Shown here one piece after another: positions 23,515-35,212 of a stretch of 64,000 nucleotides of DNA. The translations under genes and the position numbers were made by a program. The notes beneath the pieces were generated by a model. The model ran no database searches, had not been told where the DNA came from, and saw only the letters and a program-made list of their open reading frames with translations. The stretch is from Cardinalis cardinalis (lineage: Eukaryota > Chordata > Aves > Passeriformes > Cardinalidae). The stretch spans positions 406,452-470,451 of the forward strand of contig JACDOX010000372.1 in assembly GCA_014549065.1 (NCBI GenBank), given 5' to 3'. Positions within the stretch are counted from its first letter, which is position 1, and each line of letters opens with the position of its first letter.

Positions 23515-26500
23515 CTAGGGCCTGTCCTCCTTTACTATCCCATTGATCCAGTCCAGATAGTTGAGGATCTTGGTGTAGAAGCCGTAGCCCGTGCCACAGC
23601 CGATTCCCCACGAAACTATGCCGGTAGCCACCCAGCGACCGCTTTCCCTGTCCAACACCGTGAAGATGCTCCCGCTATCCCCCTGGCAGGTATCCTTCTT
23701 GCCTTCCAGGAAGCCAGCACAGAACATGTTCTCAGAGAAAACCATTGGGATACCTTTCTTATTACTGTCTAGCCAACTCTGACACTTCTCGTGAGCCACT
23801 GCTGGTAGGCTCACGTACTTCAAATCGCTCGAGATGCGGTTTTTGTCCACACCAAAGCCACTCACGTAGCCCANGTGCCCGTGAGCGTAGAACGAGGTGT
23901 TGGTGGCATCTGGGAGACAGATGGGCAGCTGTGTAGGGCCCAGAGTCACTGGGTTTTTCAGCTCCAGCAGGGCTATGTCCCCGTTAAAGTTGTGCTCATC
24001 TTTAGGGTTGAAATCCGGGTGGATAAAGATCCTACGCACAGGGTGGTTACCCATCTTGTGGAGCTCATCTACGTTGGTGTGGCCGAGGAAAATGTCAGCC
24101 TCCTCTGCCAGCTGCTCCAGGCTCACATTGTTCTGTACTCCTCCTTTGGGGAGGATGGTGTGGGCAGCAGTCAGGATCCAGCGATCGCCCAGGAGGGCAC
24201 CACCCCCTCGTCCATTGATGCCAGTCAGAGCCTGCCAAGGAAAATTGCCTCTCCTTGCNGCTTTGCCACCCAAGATCCGCTGGACTTCAACAACGGGATG
24301 GACTGGCTTCCCACACACTGTGGAGAAACACAAGAACATGACACCTACCCTCTGTTGTCCTGGCTTTTCTCTCTCTTTCCTTGCCATCACTGTTTGATTT
24401 CACTTTATTTTGGCTTTCTGGACAGTTTAACCTTTTCTCTCACAGATACTGCTATCCTCACCCCCCTCCCTGCATGTTGTCCCAGTTTCGTACTGGTTGT
24501 AAGCATGAGTCAGAAAATACCAGAAGAAGTCAGAGTTTTTACTGACCTGGCAAGCAGGATGGAATTCTCTTCCGACCATCTTGATCCAGCCAGGTTCCCT
24601 CAGGAGAACAGGTGAATCTTTCTGTAGGATGAGAGGGAAGAGAATAAGACCCAGGCCTGCAGGCATGGGGTGAGAAAACAATAGAATGGAATGGAATGGA
24701 ATGGAATGGAATGGAATAGAGAATAGAATAGAATAGAATAGAATAGAATAGAATAGAATAGAATAGAATAGAATAGAATAGAATAGAATAGAATAGAATA
24801 GAATAGAATAGAATAATTTTCAAGAGGTTCCTCAGCCCTTCCATCCCAAAGCACTCTTTCCTGGGAAAAGCTGCCTGTGGTAGGGTATGAAATGTTTCTG
24901 TCTGTACACCTTGAAGCACCTCAGTTCCAGGGGAGCAGTAAAGCTCAGGCACTGTAGAAGAAAAGGCTGAAGGGCCATCTGCATGAAGTCTTATCTTCAC
25001 TGAGTCCACAGTGTACAGAGCACTGTTTGACCTTATTTAGCCCAAAGAAGAGAGAGAAGTAGTAAAAGCATGGATTCAAACTTCTGGTGTTGGCAGTTTG
25101 CAGAGAGTAGGACAAGGTGGTTTGTCCCAGAAATGGGAGTCAGGTACTGTACATGATAAGTATCTATTTCTGAGCCTAAGTTGCAGGTCAGCTAAACTTC
25201 ACATGTCACCTCTCAACACAAACTCCACTACCTCCAACACTCTTGCTTTTCTTAGAAAGTTTGTGCTGGTGACTAAAAATAAATTTTGTACAATTTGTCT
25301 TAACACTGAAGTAAATGCTTCTAAGAAAGTGTTTACTGTTCTCTTTCAAAACTGATTAAACTAGGATGACTCCCCACCAGAATTTGGCTGCAGCTGGTAT
25401 TTGCTTGCTCCTGATTTTTCTTCTGATGAGACTGATCCCTGAATCTATATGAAGGAGTTAAACTCAGATGCAAGAATAATCAAATTGAACATTAGTACCA
25501 ACTTAAAGAACTCTTGAGTAGCATGTCACCTCTCTCCAGCATGCAGCACAACCGTGTATTTATGCTGGTAACTGTATCCAGGAACTGATTCAGATTAATT
25601 TTTTTTTCCTTGCGGAGGCTAAATGAGCAGCCAAGGCAAGGAAATAATGAACTCCTTATGTTGTTCTTGGAATCAAAGGTCCTGTGTCATCAAGCAATGT
25701 CTCAGGTGTAAAAAGAAGGTATGTGAATGGTTTGGAATGATGACTTAATTTTTCTGAGGTGCTGCATTACAATAGATTTCTCTGCAAGTATGCTATTTAG
25801 CTCTTAGATATCTCTGCAGCTGAACAATATTCCAAATTCTAAACAGCACTTCACTGGAGTGGAGTGTGTGTTTGTTCATTTGCCTCTGTAGCAACTCAGA
25901 CTGATGCAGCGAGTTTTGTGAATTTTGGTGATTCCCAAACACCATGCCTCAAATTTCAGTGAAAGAATGAAATCCACCAGAAAAGAATTAAATCCACTAG
26001 GAAAAAAAAAAAAAGAACCACAACTACAGCTGAGAGAAAAAGACCTTTGGCAAAAGCTAAGGAGAGCATGGAAGAGGGATGTGATGCCCTGTGGGAGTGA
26101 AGCAGGGTGGGAATAGGCTGAGACAAGAAGAATCCAGAGATATACTGCCGGGTCAAGAAAAGACCGGAGGGTCTTCACAGGGGGAAAGCATGAGCCCTAA
26201 GCCTGGGGAGAAGAGCCAGTTCTAATTGGAAACGTGAGAGGGCGGTCTCCGTGGTGTCCGTGTGGGTCAGGACTCACCGCCGCCCGTCCCGGTGACCATG
26301 TGGTAATAGGGCTCATTGCACCGGTATGCGATCACCGACTGGTACTCATTGTTTGCAGGCTTCTTAAGGTAGCTGAATGCACCATTGGCCAGGTTTTTGG
26401 GGCTGCCACAGTTCACAACTACAACAAAGGGAAAAAAGAAGACGTGAATCAACAGCAGACTGACTGCAAGCCTGGGCATTGGGGCCAGGATGTGAAGGAC

Positions 26501-29500
26501 CAGTTAGGGCAGTGGGCAAAGAGGGGTTGTCCCAAAAGAGATCTCAGATTGGGATCTTTTGCTTTTAGATATTGCAATGTCATACTAATTTTGGAATGAT
26601 ATTTAGGCATTTTTTTAAGAGAGGAAAAACATTTGAAATTTTGCAAGCAGAAAAATGTGAATCAATGGTGGACCTTCATAGGTCCTTCCAGACAGCACAT
26701 CCATGAGGCTATGGACAAAGCGAGTCAGAGAGGCTGAATTTCCCATGTTCCTGGAGCAGGAAAGCCACAGCAGGGTATGTTATTCCCATTCTCAGATCAC
26801 TCACCTTCACAGCGGGGCATGGGTTGATGCCATGTGCCATCAGCCTGGCAGACAGCCGTGAAGGACACCAGCTTTTTGTCACCCTACATGGGAGAGAAAA
26901 ACACCTGTTGGTTGTATAGAGCCTCTTATTCCTTCCCCACATTTAAATATTATTCAGTGTGCCCATCTTTTCACTGCTGTCCAATATTTGCCCCTCTGCA
27001 GCCTGTTCCAGTTGCTCTCTCCTCTTTTCCCTCTATCCTGTACTTGCCATGGGCTACACATTCTTCATAGCAGCCAGCAGCTATAAACCCACAATGAGTC
27101 AGAGGTGCACCCAGCCCTGGCAATAGGATGGCAAGGGAGGCAAGTAGCATCTTCTGCTTTTGTCTTCTGACTTCATATGCTTCCAAAGAGGTGTTGTCTA
27201 CCTTGTCTAACTTTTCCTGGGATCTTTGTCCTTAGTCTTCTACCAGGGCTTTATGAAAGAGTACCTGCATAAGGAAGAGAGCTGGGAAAAGAGAAAGCAC
27301 TGGAAGAAAGCTGAGAGAAGCAACGAAGAAACAGAAATTACAAGAGGTTGCCATGAGTGAAATCTCCAAAGGAAGTTTAACCAAAAGGTGAAAGACATAA
27401 ACTGAAGACAAAACAGAATATGGCTGAAGGGAGTGGAGAAGGGATCTCACCTCCATCAGGTCATACCCAGTCTTGCAGCTGACAACAACATAGTCCTGAA
27501 ACTGGTACACAGGCTGCAGGTCTCTGATGATGGTGAACTGATCCCGTGGGACGGGCTGTGGGCACCGTATTTCTGTGAGACAGTGGGACAGATTAGGCTG
27601 GGATTAGCAAACAGTGTCAGTAGGCTGTAGTAGCCTCTGGGTGAGAAATCTCTTACTCTCTGAGGTGTAGTGGATCTTCCAGCCACGGCTGAACCCTGAG
27701 TCATCGGTGAGGAAGAGTATGTCCACCTCATTGCTGTTGGTTTCAATGATGCCAGGTGGTTCCCTGCCACAGAATTCACCAATCTCTCTCCCTCGGGCTT
27801 GGATCTGATGAGGAAAACATGTATCACAGGGACAGAAACAGAAACACACATGCCTCTCTGCCTCAGTATGCCTGTTTCAACCCAGACCACGTTTACCAGA
27901 GTGCCTGTGATGGTGAATAGGGCTGGTTGTCAGATCCATCATTGCTGATGCCTTCACTGACAGATCAGAACAACAGACTGACCCAGCAACATCCCTCCTT
28001 CTCCCTTATCTGGGAATCAGAGCTATCAGCCCCTGAGAATAAATCAAAGGGAAATTTAATTGGAAGAAGGATGGGGTTTTGTTCCTTCACTCACAGAGGC
28101 CTATGACCCAGAGCCTCTGACCCCAGGACAGTGGTAATTAAATGCACTGAGGGAGAGACAGGGGCTCAGTCATTCGTGCTGGTGCATTCTGCTCGTGTTG
28201 GTCCCATATTTCTCATCTGAATAGTGGTGTCCCCATGACTCCTGTCCAGATCTAGCAGCAGGGTTGGGAGGAGAATTTGCTAATCTCAGTACCTTGAGCT
28301 GGTCATAAGGACAGTGGACTTGCTGGTGATCATCAATCTCAAAGGGTTCCAAGAACCTGAGGGCGATGGACAGGCCCTCCTGCAGGCGGATGCTGTAGTT
28401 ACACCGGAGGTATTCGGGGTAGGGCTGCGGGTACTCGGGGCTGCTCAGGTACCCAGAGGCCTCCGTGAACAACTCACTGCTGCACTCCACTGGTGAAGAG
28501 CAAGAAAGGACAGGTCACATCGTGGGGCTGTGCCTTCTGCAGCCCCGCCATCTGCTTCTTAAGTCACTTCTCCCAACCCTCCTGCTCCTCTGATCTTTTA
28601 AAATGTCTCTTTACCTTTGCAGGAGTGCTGGTCACTCTGAAGCTGGTAGCCAATCCGGCAAGAACAGAAGTAGCCACCCACATAGTTGTGACAGAAGTGC
28701 TGACACTGAGGCCTTTCATTGTTCTCAGCAGCATTGTTAGGATCACATTCATCCAGATCTGAAGGCACAGGAAGTGAAGGGGCAAGGGGAAGAAAGGGTT
28801 AAACCTCCCTGCTCTACAGTACTTAGAGATCCATATCCTTGCCTGAAGCTTCTCGATTTGCCTGGCAAGGAGGGAAATCGGTTGGAGCCACACAGGCTTT
28901 TCCTTCTGCATGCTGAGGGTATTTCCTACTCACCCACAGCTCTGTAAGATGCCAGGAAGCCCCTGTAGGGAATCACTGTGCCNTTGTCTTCATTGGAGAA
29001 ATCAGAGTGAAATTCCAGGTGCATCTTTCTCCCCTTAGATACAAACTCCTTTCTCCCCGGGTGGTTGCCAGTGGTCGACCCAAGCCGGCCACAATATCTG
29101 CCCAAGTCCTTCTTGTCTGCTTTGATCTGTCAAAGTTAAGGTGAAATCAGTGCAGCCTCATAAGACTGAGCCTGCTCCACACACTGATATTACCCAACCA
29201 TGAGTTGTCAGTGCTTGCCCCTCCCATTTCTATCTTTAACTCCTTCCCTTTCCTTTGTGGGAAGCATCAGAGGAGGCCTGGTGGATGAAGAGCCATTGCA
29301 CGTGGCGGCCCCTGGGCTGCCCTCTCCAGGCACCCCCTGGCCCAGGTGTCTGTGCACGTACCTTAACATAGTCATAGAAGCAGGACTCCGATGGCTCCAG
29401 GTCAAAGTATTTGAAGGTCAGCTTCACCACATAGCCTTTCGGGACCTGGATATCCCAGCTGCTGGTGTTATCATTGGGATATGGCTTGGGATAATTGGGG

Positions 29501-30278
29501 GATCTGATCTCCCCAAAAAGAGGAGAACCTCTTGGGACTGNACTGGAACCGATCACTCCAAAAAAGAGGAAGGCCCATGGGAGACAAGGAACATGCCTGT
29601 GAACACGACAAATAAATGATGACGTTGCACAAAATTAGGTCATTCAAAATCAGGGGAGACTTCACAACTGATCTGTGCACTGTCCAGAGGAATGCAAACA
29701 CAGGAAGCCTAGTTTCAGGACCAGCTCCTGGCTCGGATCACTCAGGAACAAGAAGGGCAGCTGAAAGGAAGACACCAGCACTAACAAGGTTCCAGCAAGC
29801 CACTGCAGTAACCTCTACAGAGAAATTCATTAACCCAGGAAGCAGCGTGGAGGAGCATGAGTGAATTCCCTGAGTAAGGTCTGCATGTTCCCAGAAGCTG
29901 TAGGGCTGACTCTTACAGGACCAGGAGAAGTTTGGTCCCCCTTGACCCTGGNCCAGCGGGTTGTTTTGGGTTATCTCTAGTTTAGGATCCTTGGCGAGGA
30001 TCTGAAGATCTCAAGCTCCGTTTGCTGTGGAGCAATCCTGCCAGTGTCTCCTGGGCAGCCCTCTCTGTCCTCCAAAAGTTGGCACTCACATTTTTGGTCT
30101 CTCATTCTGCGCATCTCCCCCCTTGCCCTCTGCGTTCCCCCGGAACAAGCTCACTGCCCAGCGCAGCAGCTCAGCCCCGTTGTCCTATTCTCCTCCCTGG
30201 AAAGGTCTGAGCCCCACGACCCCCGCCCTCCCCCAGGGCTGTGCCGGCGCGTCCCGCTCCCCAGAGCCCGACTCACAT
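23515..30278 (-). CDS. C1R: Complement C1r subcomponent, 11 coding exons
   Basis: This is the self-activating protease of the C1 complex that cleaves C1s. Exons on the minus strand, 5' to 3': 30278-30277 (candidate), 29596-29362, 29126-28934, 28758-28615, 28489-28293, 27804-27657, 27572-27451, 26883-26805, 26418-26278, 24621-24547, 24317-23515. Phases agree throughout and give 712 codons (human 705). The order is signal peptide, CUB1, EGF (C-H-N-YVGG-Y-F-C-S-C), CUB2, CCP1, CCP2, protease. Activation is at R459-I460 (RILGG). The triad is H498, D559 and S660, with S1-pocket D654. The usual GDSGG reads GDSGS here. The start is inferred: exon 29596-29362 opens with G-CAT in frame with a hydrophobic leader, so it needs an upstream exon ending in AT. 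30278-30277 supplies this before a GTGAGT donor inside a CpG island. An alternative AT/GTGAGT lies near 30087. C1R and C1S are tail to tail. Confidence 0.95.
24684..24815. repeat. Composite pentanucleotide microsatellite (TGGAA)n(TAGAA)n
   Basis: About six GAATG units are followed, after a small interruption, by roughly twenty GAATA units. It sits in a C1R intron about 60-190 bases upstream of the acceptor of the exon starting at 24621. On the C1R sense strand it reads as a T-rich array. Confidence 0.97.
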
Positions 30279-30620
30279 CTCCGTGCGCTCGCCCCTGCCC
30301 GTGCAGCCCGGCGGAGCTCGGAGCGGCGGCCGGCGCGGAGCCGGGGCGGGCGGGACGGGGGGAGGAGGAGGAGGAGGGAGCGAGGGGGCAGGAGCGGGGA
30401 ATAGAAAGCGGGACTGCGAACAGCCTGGCACCGGACCAGGTCGGTCCCAGCGCCGGCTCTGCTGCCCTCTGCTGCCGAGCGCCCCGGGCCCGGCCCGCGA
30501 ACACGGACCTGGGGTGCCCCGGNGGTGCCCCGGCCCGGCCACGCAGAGCCGAGAGACCTCTTCTGGCCCAGGAGGCAGGAGAACGACTGACTGAGACTCC
30601 TCCGAGGGCTTGGTCTGCAA
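30180..30620 (-). promoter_or_regulatory. CpG island at the C1R 5' end
   Basis: A GC- and CpG-rich block covers the candidate first C1R exon, whose donor is at 30276-30271. It is the only promoter-like sequence upstream of C1R in the window. The transcription start was not determined. Confidence 0.6.
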
Positions 30621-33600
30621 TCCAGAAGCTGTTCCGAGTTTGTTCCCACCGAAAATGTCCTCCTAGGAAGCGCCCCCCAGTCCCCCTGGGCCGTTTTCTG
30701 GTATAGAAAGATGAGAAAATTTATAGTCTTCACAAGCTAATTCAAACTTTGAAAAATCAAGCTGAAATGAAGCTGTCAAAAAAGATAAGTTTTCTCAATT
30801 CTGACCTGCTGAAGAGCACTTCTGAGATTTCTGGGTGGTGGGAACTGGGATCATCTTCAAGAAAAGCAAGAAGCCTCAGGCACTTGAGTTTAAAAGATAT
30901 TAAGAAAAATGAAAGTCTACTGAATTAAAGGCATTCTGAGAACAAATGCCTTTTCAAGGACCCCTCTTGATGTTTCCTCTGCAAGCATTTTTAGGAGAAC
31001 CAAGATAGATAGATAAGGCCCTCTATTTAATGGGGAAATGAGAAAATATAGCAACTTGAAAACCCCTTTCAGGCTTTTAACAACGTAGTGCCCAAGACAT
31101 GTATTTATGTCCCCAGTTTTATGAAGTTTAAAATTTCCTGGCTTTCAGGCTTTGGTGGAAGAGATAAAACACCATTTTAGTGTTTTTCCTTGGAATTATG
31201 AGTGGCTTCAGAGAGGTTAGGAAGTGTCTTGCATTGAAATCAGAGGAAGTAATTCACAGCCACAAAAACATGTTGAATGAAGATGAAAATAGTGTTAAAA
31301 AGAATGAAGAAAGCAGCTTTGGGATATTTATGGAAGTGTACTAGAGAACCCGTTCATCAAACATCTTTGAATTATTATCCCAAAAAGATGACATAAACAT
31401 ATAATTAATGCCACTGCTATAATACCATATGGCTCCACATATCAGATTTAAGATTAAACAGGGAACATTATCCCAGTACTTCCTGATGTCCTCTGCATGA
31501 TGAACACCCTTGGGCAGGCTCACTGCAGTGCTGTGCCATGCTGGAGCGGTTTCTTACTCAGAAACCACACCTGGAAAGTAGTGGGAAGAGTGAGAAGTGT
31601 TCCCTGGGAAAGCACGGACAGACAGACGCCCCTGGGCATCCTTTGTGAGGAAGTGGATAATTTCCCTGTGTCTTTCACAAGCAATCGTCCAGGGGGCACT
31701 TACTGGGAGTGTCCCTCGACACTTTCAAAGCACATCTCCCGTGTCTTCATTTCCTTCTCCCGTCCCGATAGCATCATCTGGGATACCAGGAGACGACTTC
31801 AGCTGGTGAAGTAGGGGTGGTTGGCTGGGGACCCATCCGGCCCGAGCAGCCCACCCCTAACACGCATCCCAGAGCCGCGCCAGGCTGGGACAGCACAGCG
31901 GCACTCCCAGTGCAGCCCCAGTGCTCCCACTGCTGGCCTTCCCCCTCAGGTGCAATCCTCTTCTTCCTGTTAGGCTGGGGCCAAGAAATAGCAAGGTTTG
32001 TCCTTGGAAGGACATACGTGCCCATCTTTGCTTAGGGGCAGAATTCCCGCAGGACCACAGCACATATGTAGGACCACAGAATGGCAAAACCAGCTCCTGT
32101 TTGCTGCCTGCTGGCATCAGCTGCATTACAAGTGGTCTGGACAATAAATACAGACAATATCAGAGCAAAGTAAAAAACATGTAGATCTTCAGCATGGTCG
32201 AAGATGTCAACATCCTCTTATGTAGCAAGAAGCCTGCTTTGAATACAGTGTCTTGCAGGAGGCCATTGGAAAGAAATCTACTCTACAGACTCAGAAACCC
32301 TGAAAAGATCCTCTGGCATGTGGACTAGATCCTCTCATCCACAGAGAAGAAGGAGCTGGGTACTTTATCCTCAAGCTTGAGTCAAATAGGACAGAGGATT
32401 ACCTCTGTGTGGTCTCCTACAGCTACACCTACCTGACAGCACAGCAGGGCTGCAGACCCAGGCTCACCTCATGGAGATGCTTCCCCAGGGCACTCTACCT
32501 TCAACCCCGTTGGTTTGATAACCCAAAGTACCCAAGGGCTTGGCTGGAGCTCTCTGGGGACACTCCCATTGGGCTTGGCCTTCACACAGTCAGGCCTGTG
32601 CTGTCCAGTGGCTCAGCACTCTTTCAGANAAATCATGCTGCTTCTGCAGCTCTGGCTGGTAGGGATAGGATGATCAAAACCAAAAGAAGGTTCAGGACTC
32701 AAAGAGTGGGTCTTTCCCCTGATATGAGATGGTGAGCAGCAGCAACAGCACCTTGGCAGCCTGTTTCTGTGTCTTCTAAATCAAGGAGCAGAACCAAGTG
32801 TAATACCCTGAGGGGTACACAGTTCTGCAGCACCAGCCACTCACCAATATCACACCTCTTCCCACCTGCGTCTTCCCAATAACACAACTTTCCTCTGCTT
32901 CACAGCGGCATCCTCACTTCCCATAGCCTCATGTCTCAGCAATGTAATGCTCTTGGATAAAGTCACCATCTGACTTAGGCATCACACCTTTCGTGCTTAC
33001 GAAAGGAAAAACTGAATTATTAATGCTGGTAGTTACTACCTGAAGGCCTAGAATATGTTGCAGTACTATCCCCTATGATTATCATTAGTGTGGGGACCAC
33101 ATCAAATGAGTAATGACTCTTATCTGTGGTTCTGGCCCAATCAGATGATTCCTGAAGAAGAGAGGCTGTCATGGATACATGATGGCTGGCAATGAGTCAG
33201 AAGCAATCTACTTGGCCTATCACCTCACAGGCTTACAAGAAAATTACGTGGATGGCAGAAGAGTCTGGCTAATCACTTGAAGGCAATAGTGTCTGCCATC
33301 CAACCAGAATGAAGGCTCAGAAGAGGAGAGTTTGTACCAGCTTGTGACGCAGGGCCTGGAATGAGTGGATTAGTTGTTGATCACATAGGCTGGAAGATAC
33401 CAGCCTGGACATGGTGAGGTAGGCTTGGTGCTGGGCATCAGGAGCAGCTCTGAGGGCAAAGAGGGCGGCAGTGGAACCAGCTCCAGCTGCTGTCTGCCTT
33501 CTGCAGCTTCATGATACAACAAAGGTCATGTAGAGGTTCCCTATGGTAGAAGGAGTGATGTGCTGAGGAGGTCTGCACACAGCAGGAGTGCTGGACGGCC

Positions 33601-34369
33601 TGGCTCTGACTGCTCACTGGCTTTGATTGTGGCACCCAAATTGTGGATTGTGGATACTGACAGGGTGCTCCTGCCTCATATGTCCTCAGATACAACTGTA
33701 AGGAGTCAGAGGTTGACACTCTAGGCACAGCTGCAGCTCTCCAACTCTTTGCCTATCACATGTTCTGAAATAATGCTTTTCTCATGGCACTCATCTTCAC
33801 AATTTCCTGAAAAGAAGCTCTCCAGAAAACACTATTTTTAAATGATTGCTGGCAGAAAAAATAAAGGGCTTATATTCTAAAAATCTGCCAATCTCTTGGC
33901 TCTTTGTGGTGTCAGGTCAGTAGTTGCACATTTTTGTGTACCCTGACTTTCAACCTTCTGCTGGGGGGCAACCACAAGCATTTTTCAGGAATAACTGCCT
34001 GGGGACTCGTGCCCATCCCATCAAGTGTCATAATCAAAGAACACCTCTCTTTGTGGCACGGGTCTGGCTTTTCAGGGGACCTCACCTCCTCTGGTTCTGC
34101 CCCTCGGTCTCCAGCTGCAGATAGCTGTGAACCAGCAGAGCTACGATGGTTGTGAGGAGACCCCACCAAGAATGCCAGAAGGAATGCTGGGGCTAGAGGT
34201 GGTCACTGGTTTCTTACCCCAAGAAGAGATCCTGACCCTTCCTCACCTATGGGACCTTCTCAGGAAGGCAGTGAACATGGGGCTGATTACTCCAGCCCTC
34301 CCATTTCACACCACCATGAGAGAATCCTAGACTCCGAAGGACAAGTTCTGTTTCCTACCCATCCTGCTT
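30621..34369. other. C1R-RBP5 spacer with no recognised gene
   Basis: No CUB, CCP or protease exon was found here, although mammals have C1RL between C1R and RBP5. The rest is unclassified sequence with short unsupported open frames. Confidence 0.55.
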
Positions 34370-34750
34370 GAGGACCCCAAGAAGCTGTGGCTGCCCCATC
34401 CCTGTAAGTGCTCGAGGTCAGGCTGGGTGAGTCTTTAAGCCATGTGATCTAAGTGAAACGTCACAGAATCACAGAATCACTTAGGTTGGAAAAGACCTAC
34501 AAGAGCATCAAATCCAACCTTTGATCGATCATCAACCTCTTCAAAGAGACCATGGCAGTAAGGCCCACATCCAGTCATTCTGTGAACACCTCTGGGGATG
34601 GTGAATCCACCACCTCCCTGGGTAGTCCATTTCAATGCTTGACAATGCTTTCTCTGAAGAATTTCTTCTGAATTCCAGGGGAGGCCTGGAACTAAATGAT
34701 CTATAACACCCTTACAACCCAGACTATTCCGTGATTCGATGATCCCACAA
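34370..34750 (+). mobile_element. CR1 LINE 3' end split by a second CR1
   Basis: Plus-orientation CR1 is seen at 34370-34457 (GAAGCTGTGGCTGCCCCATC) and resumes at 34679-34750 (GGCCTGGAACTAAATGATCT). The two parts abut in the consensus apart from about ten bases. Confidence 0.75.
34460..34678 (-). mobile_element. CR1 LINE fragment, minus orientation, nested
   Basis: It begins with the reversed CR1 tail (CACAGAATCACAGAATCAC) and includes TTAGGTTGGAAAAGACCTAC and TTTCTCTGAAGAATTTCTTC. It lies inside the plus-orientation CR1, so it is the younger insertion. Confidence 0.9.
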
Positions 34751-34814
34751 TCCCGGGAAGAATGTAGCATCCCCAGAGGACCAGAGAAGACAGCAGGTGA
34801 TGGCTGCAGAAGCA

Positions 34815-35190
34815 CCCTAAGCTACCCCTGCCCACTCGGGCACCGACCCTCGCCCCAGTCCCGGCGGGCGTGGCGGGGTTCGGCCGCGGTGCTGGCGGCA
34901 GGAGGAGCGCGGGAGCTGCGGGGCCGGGCCGGTCCCGGGGCAGCCCCCGCCCCGCTCCTCCCCGAGCGCTCTTATTCTGAAAGGAGCCTCCGCGCCGCCG
35001 GCGGCCCAGCGCTCCCGCCCCGGCCCCGTCCCGCTGCCCGCCTCCCGCTCCCGCCGGCCCGGCCCAGCCGTGACCCCCGGCCGCTGCTGGCCGGTGGGCG
35101 AGGCTCAAGAAAACACGCTGCTAGGGGGGGCTCGGCTCGATCGGGTCTTGTTTCTTTTTCTTTCTCGCACTGGGGAGCGCGNGTCCCGTC
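34815..35190. promoter_or_regulatory. CpG island just beyond the RBP5 stop codon
   Basis: A dense GC/CpG block adjoins or overlaps the RBP5 3' UTR. No gene start was recognised on either strand. The RBP5 3' end has no canonical AATAAA close by. Confidence 0.55.
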
Positions 35191-35212
35191 CGAGCATCTC
35201 TGCGGGGACCGC

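Noticed and set aside
24539..25009. Minus-strand frame with an ILFYS-type repeated peptide
   Set aside because: It is a translation of the pentanucleotide microsatellite and the adjoining C1R exon in the wrong frame.
32409..32735. A 108-codon frame in the C1R-RBP5 spacer that at first suggested a retroviral or immune gene fragment
   Set aside because: No conserved motif could be identified in any frame.
30621..35212. Possible C1RL gene
   Set aside because: Expected from mammalian synteny, but no CUB, CCP or protease motif was seen on the minus strand.
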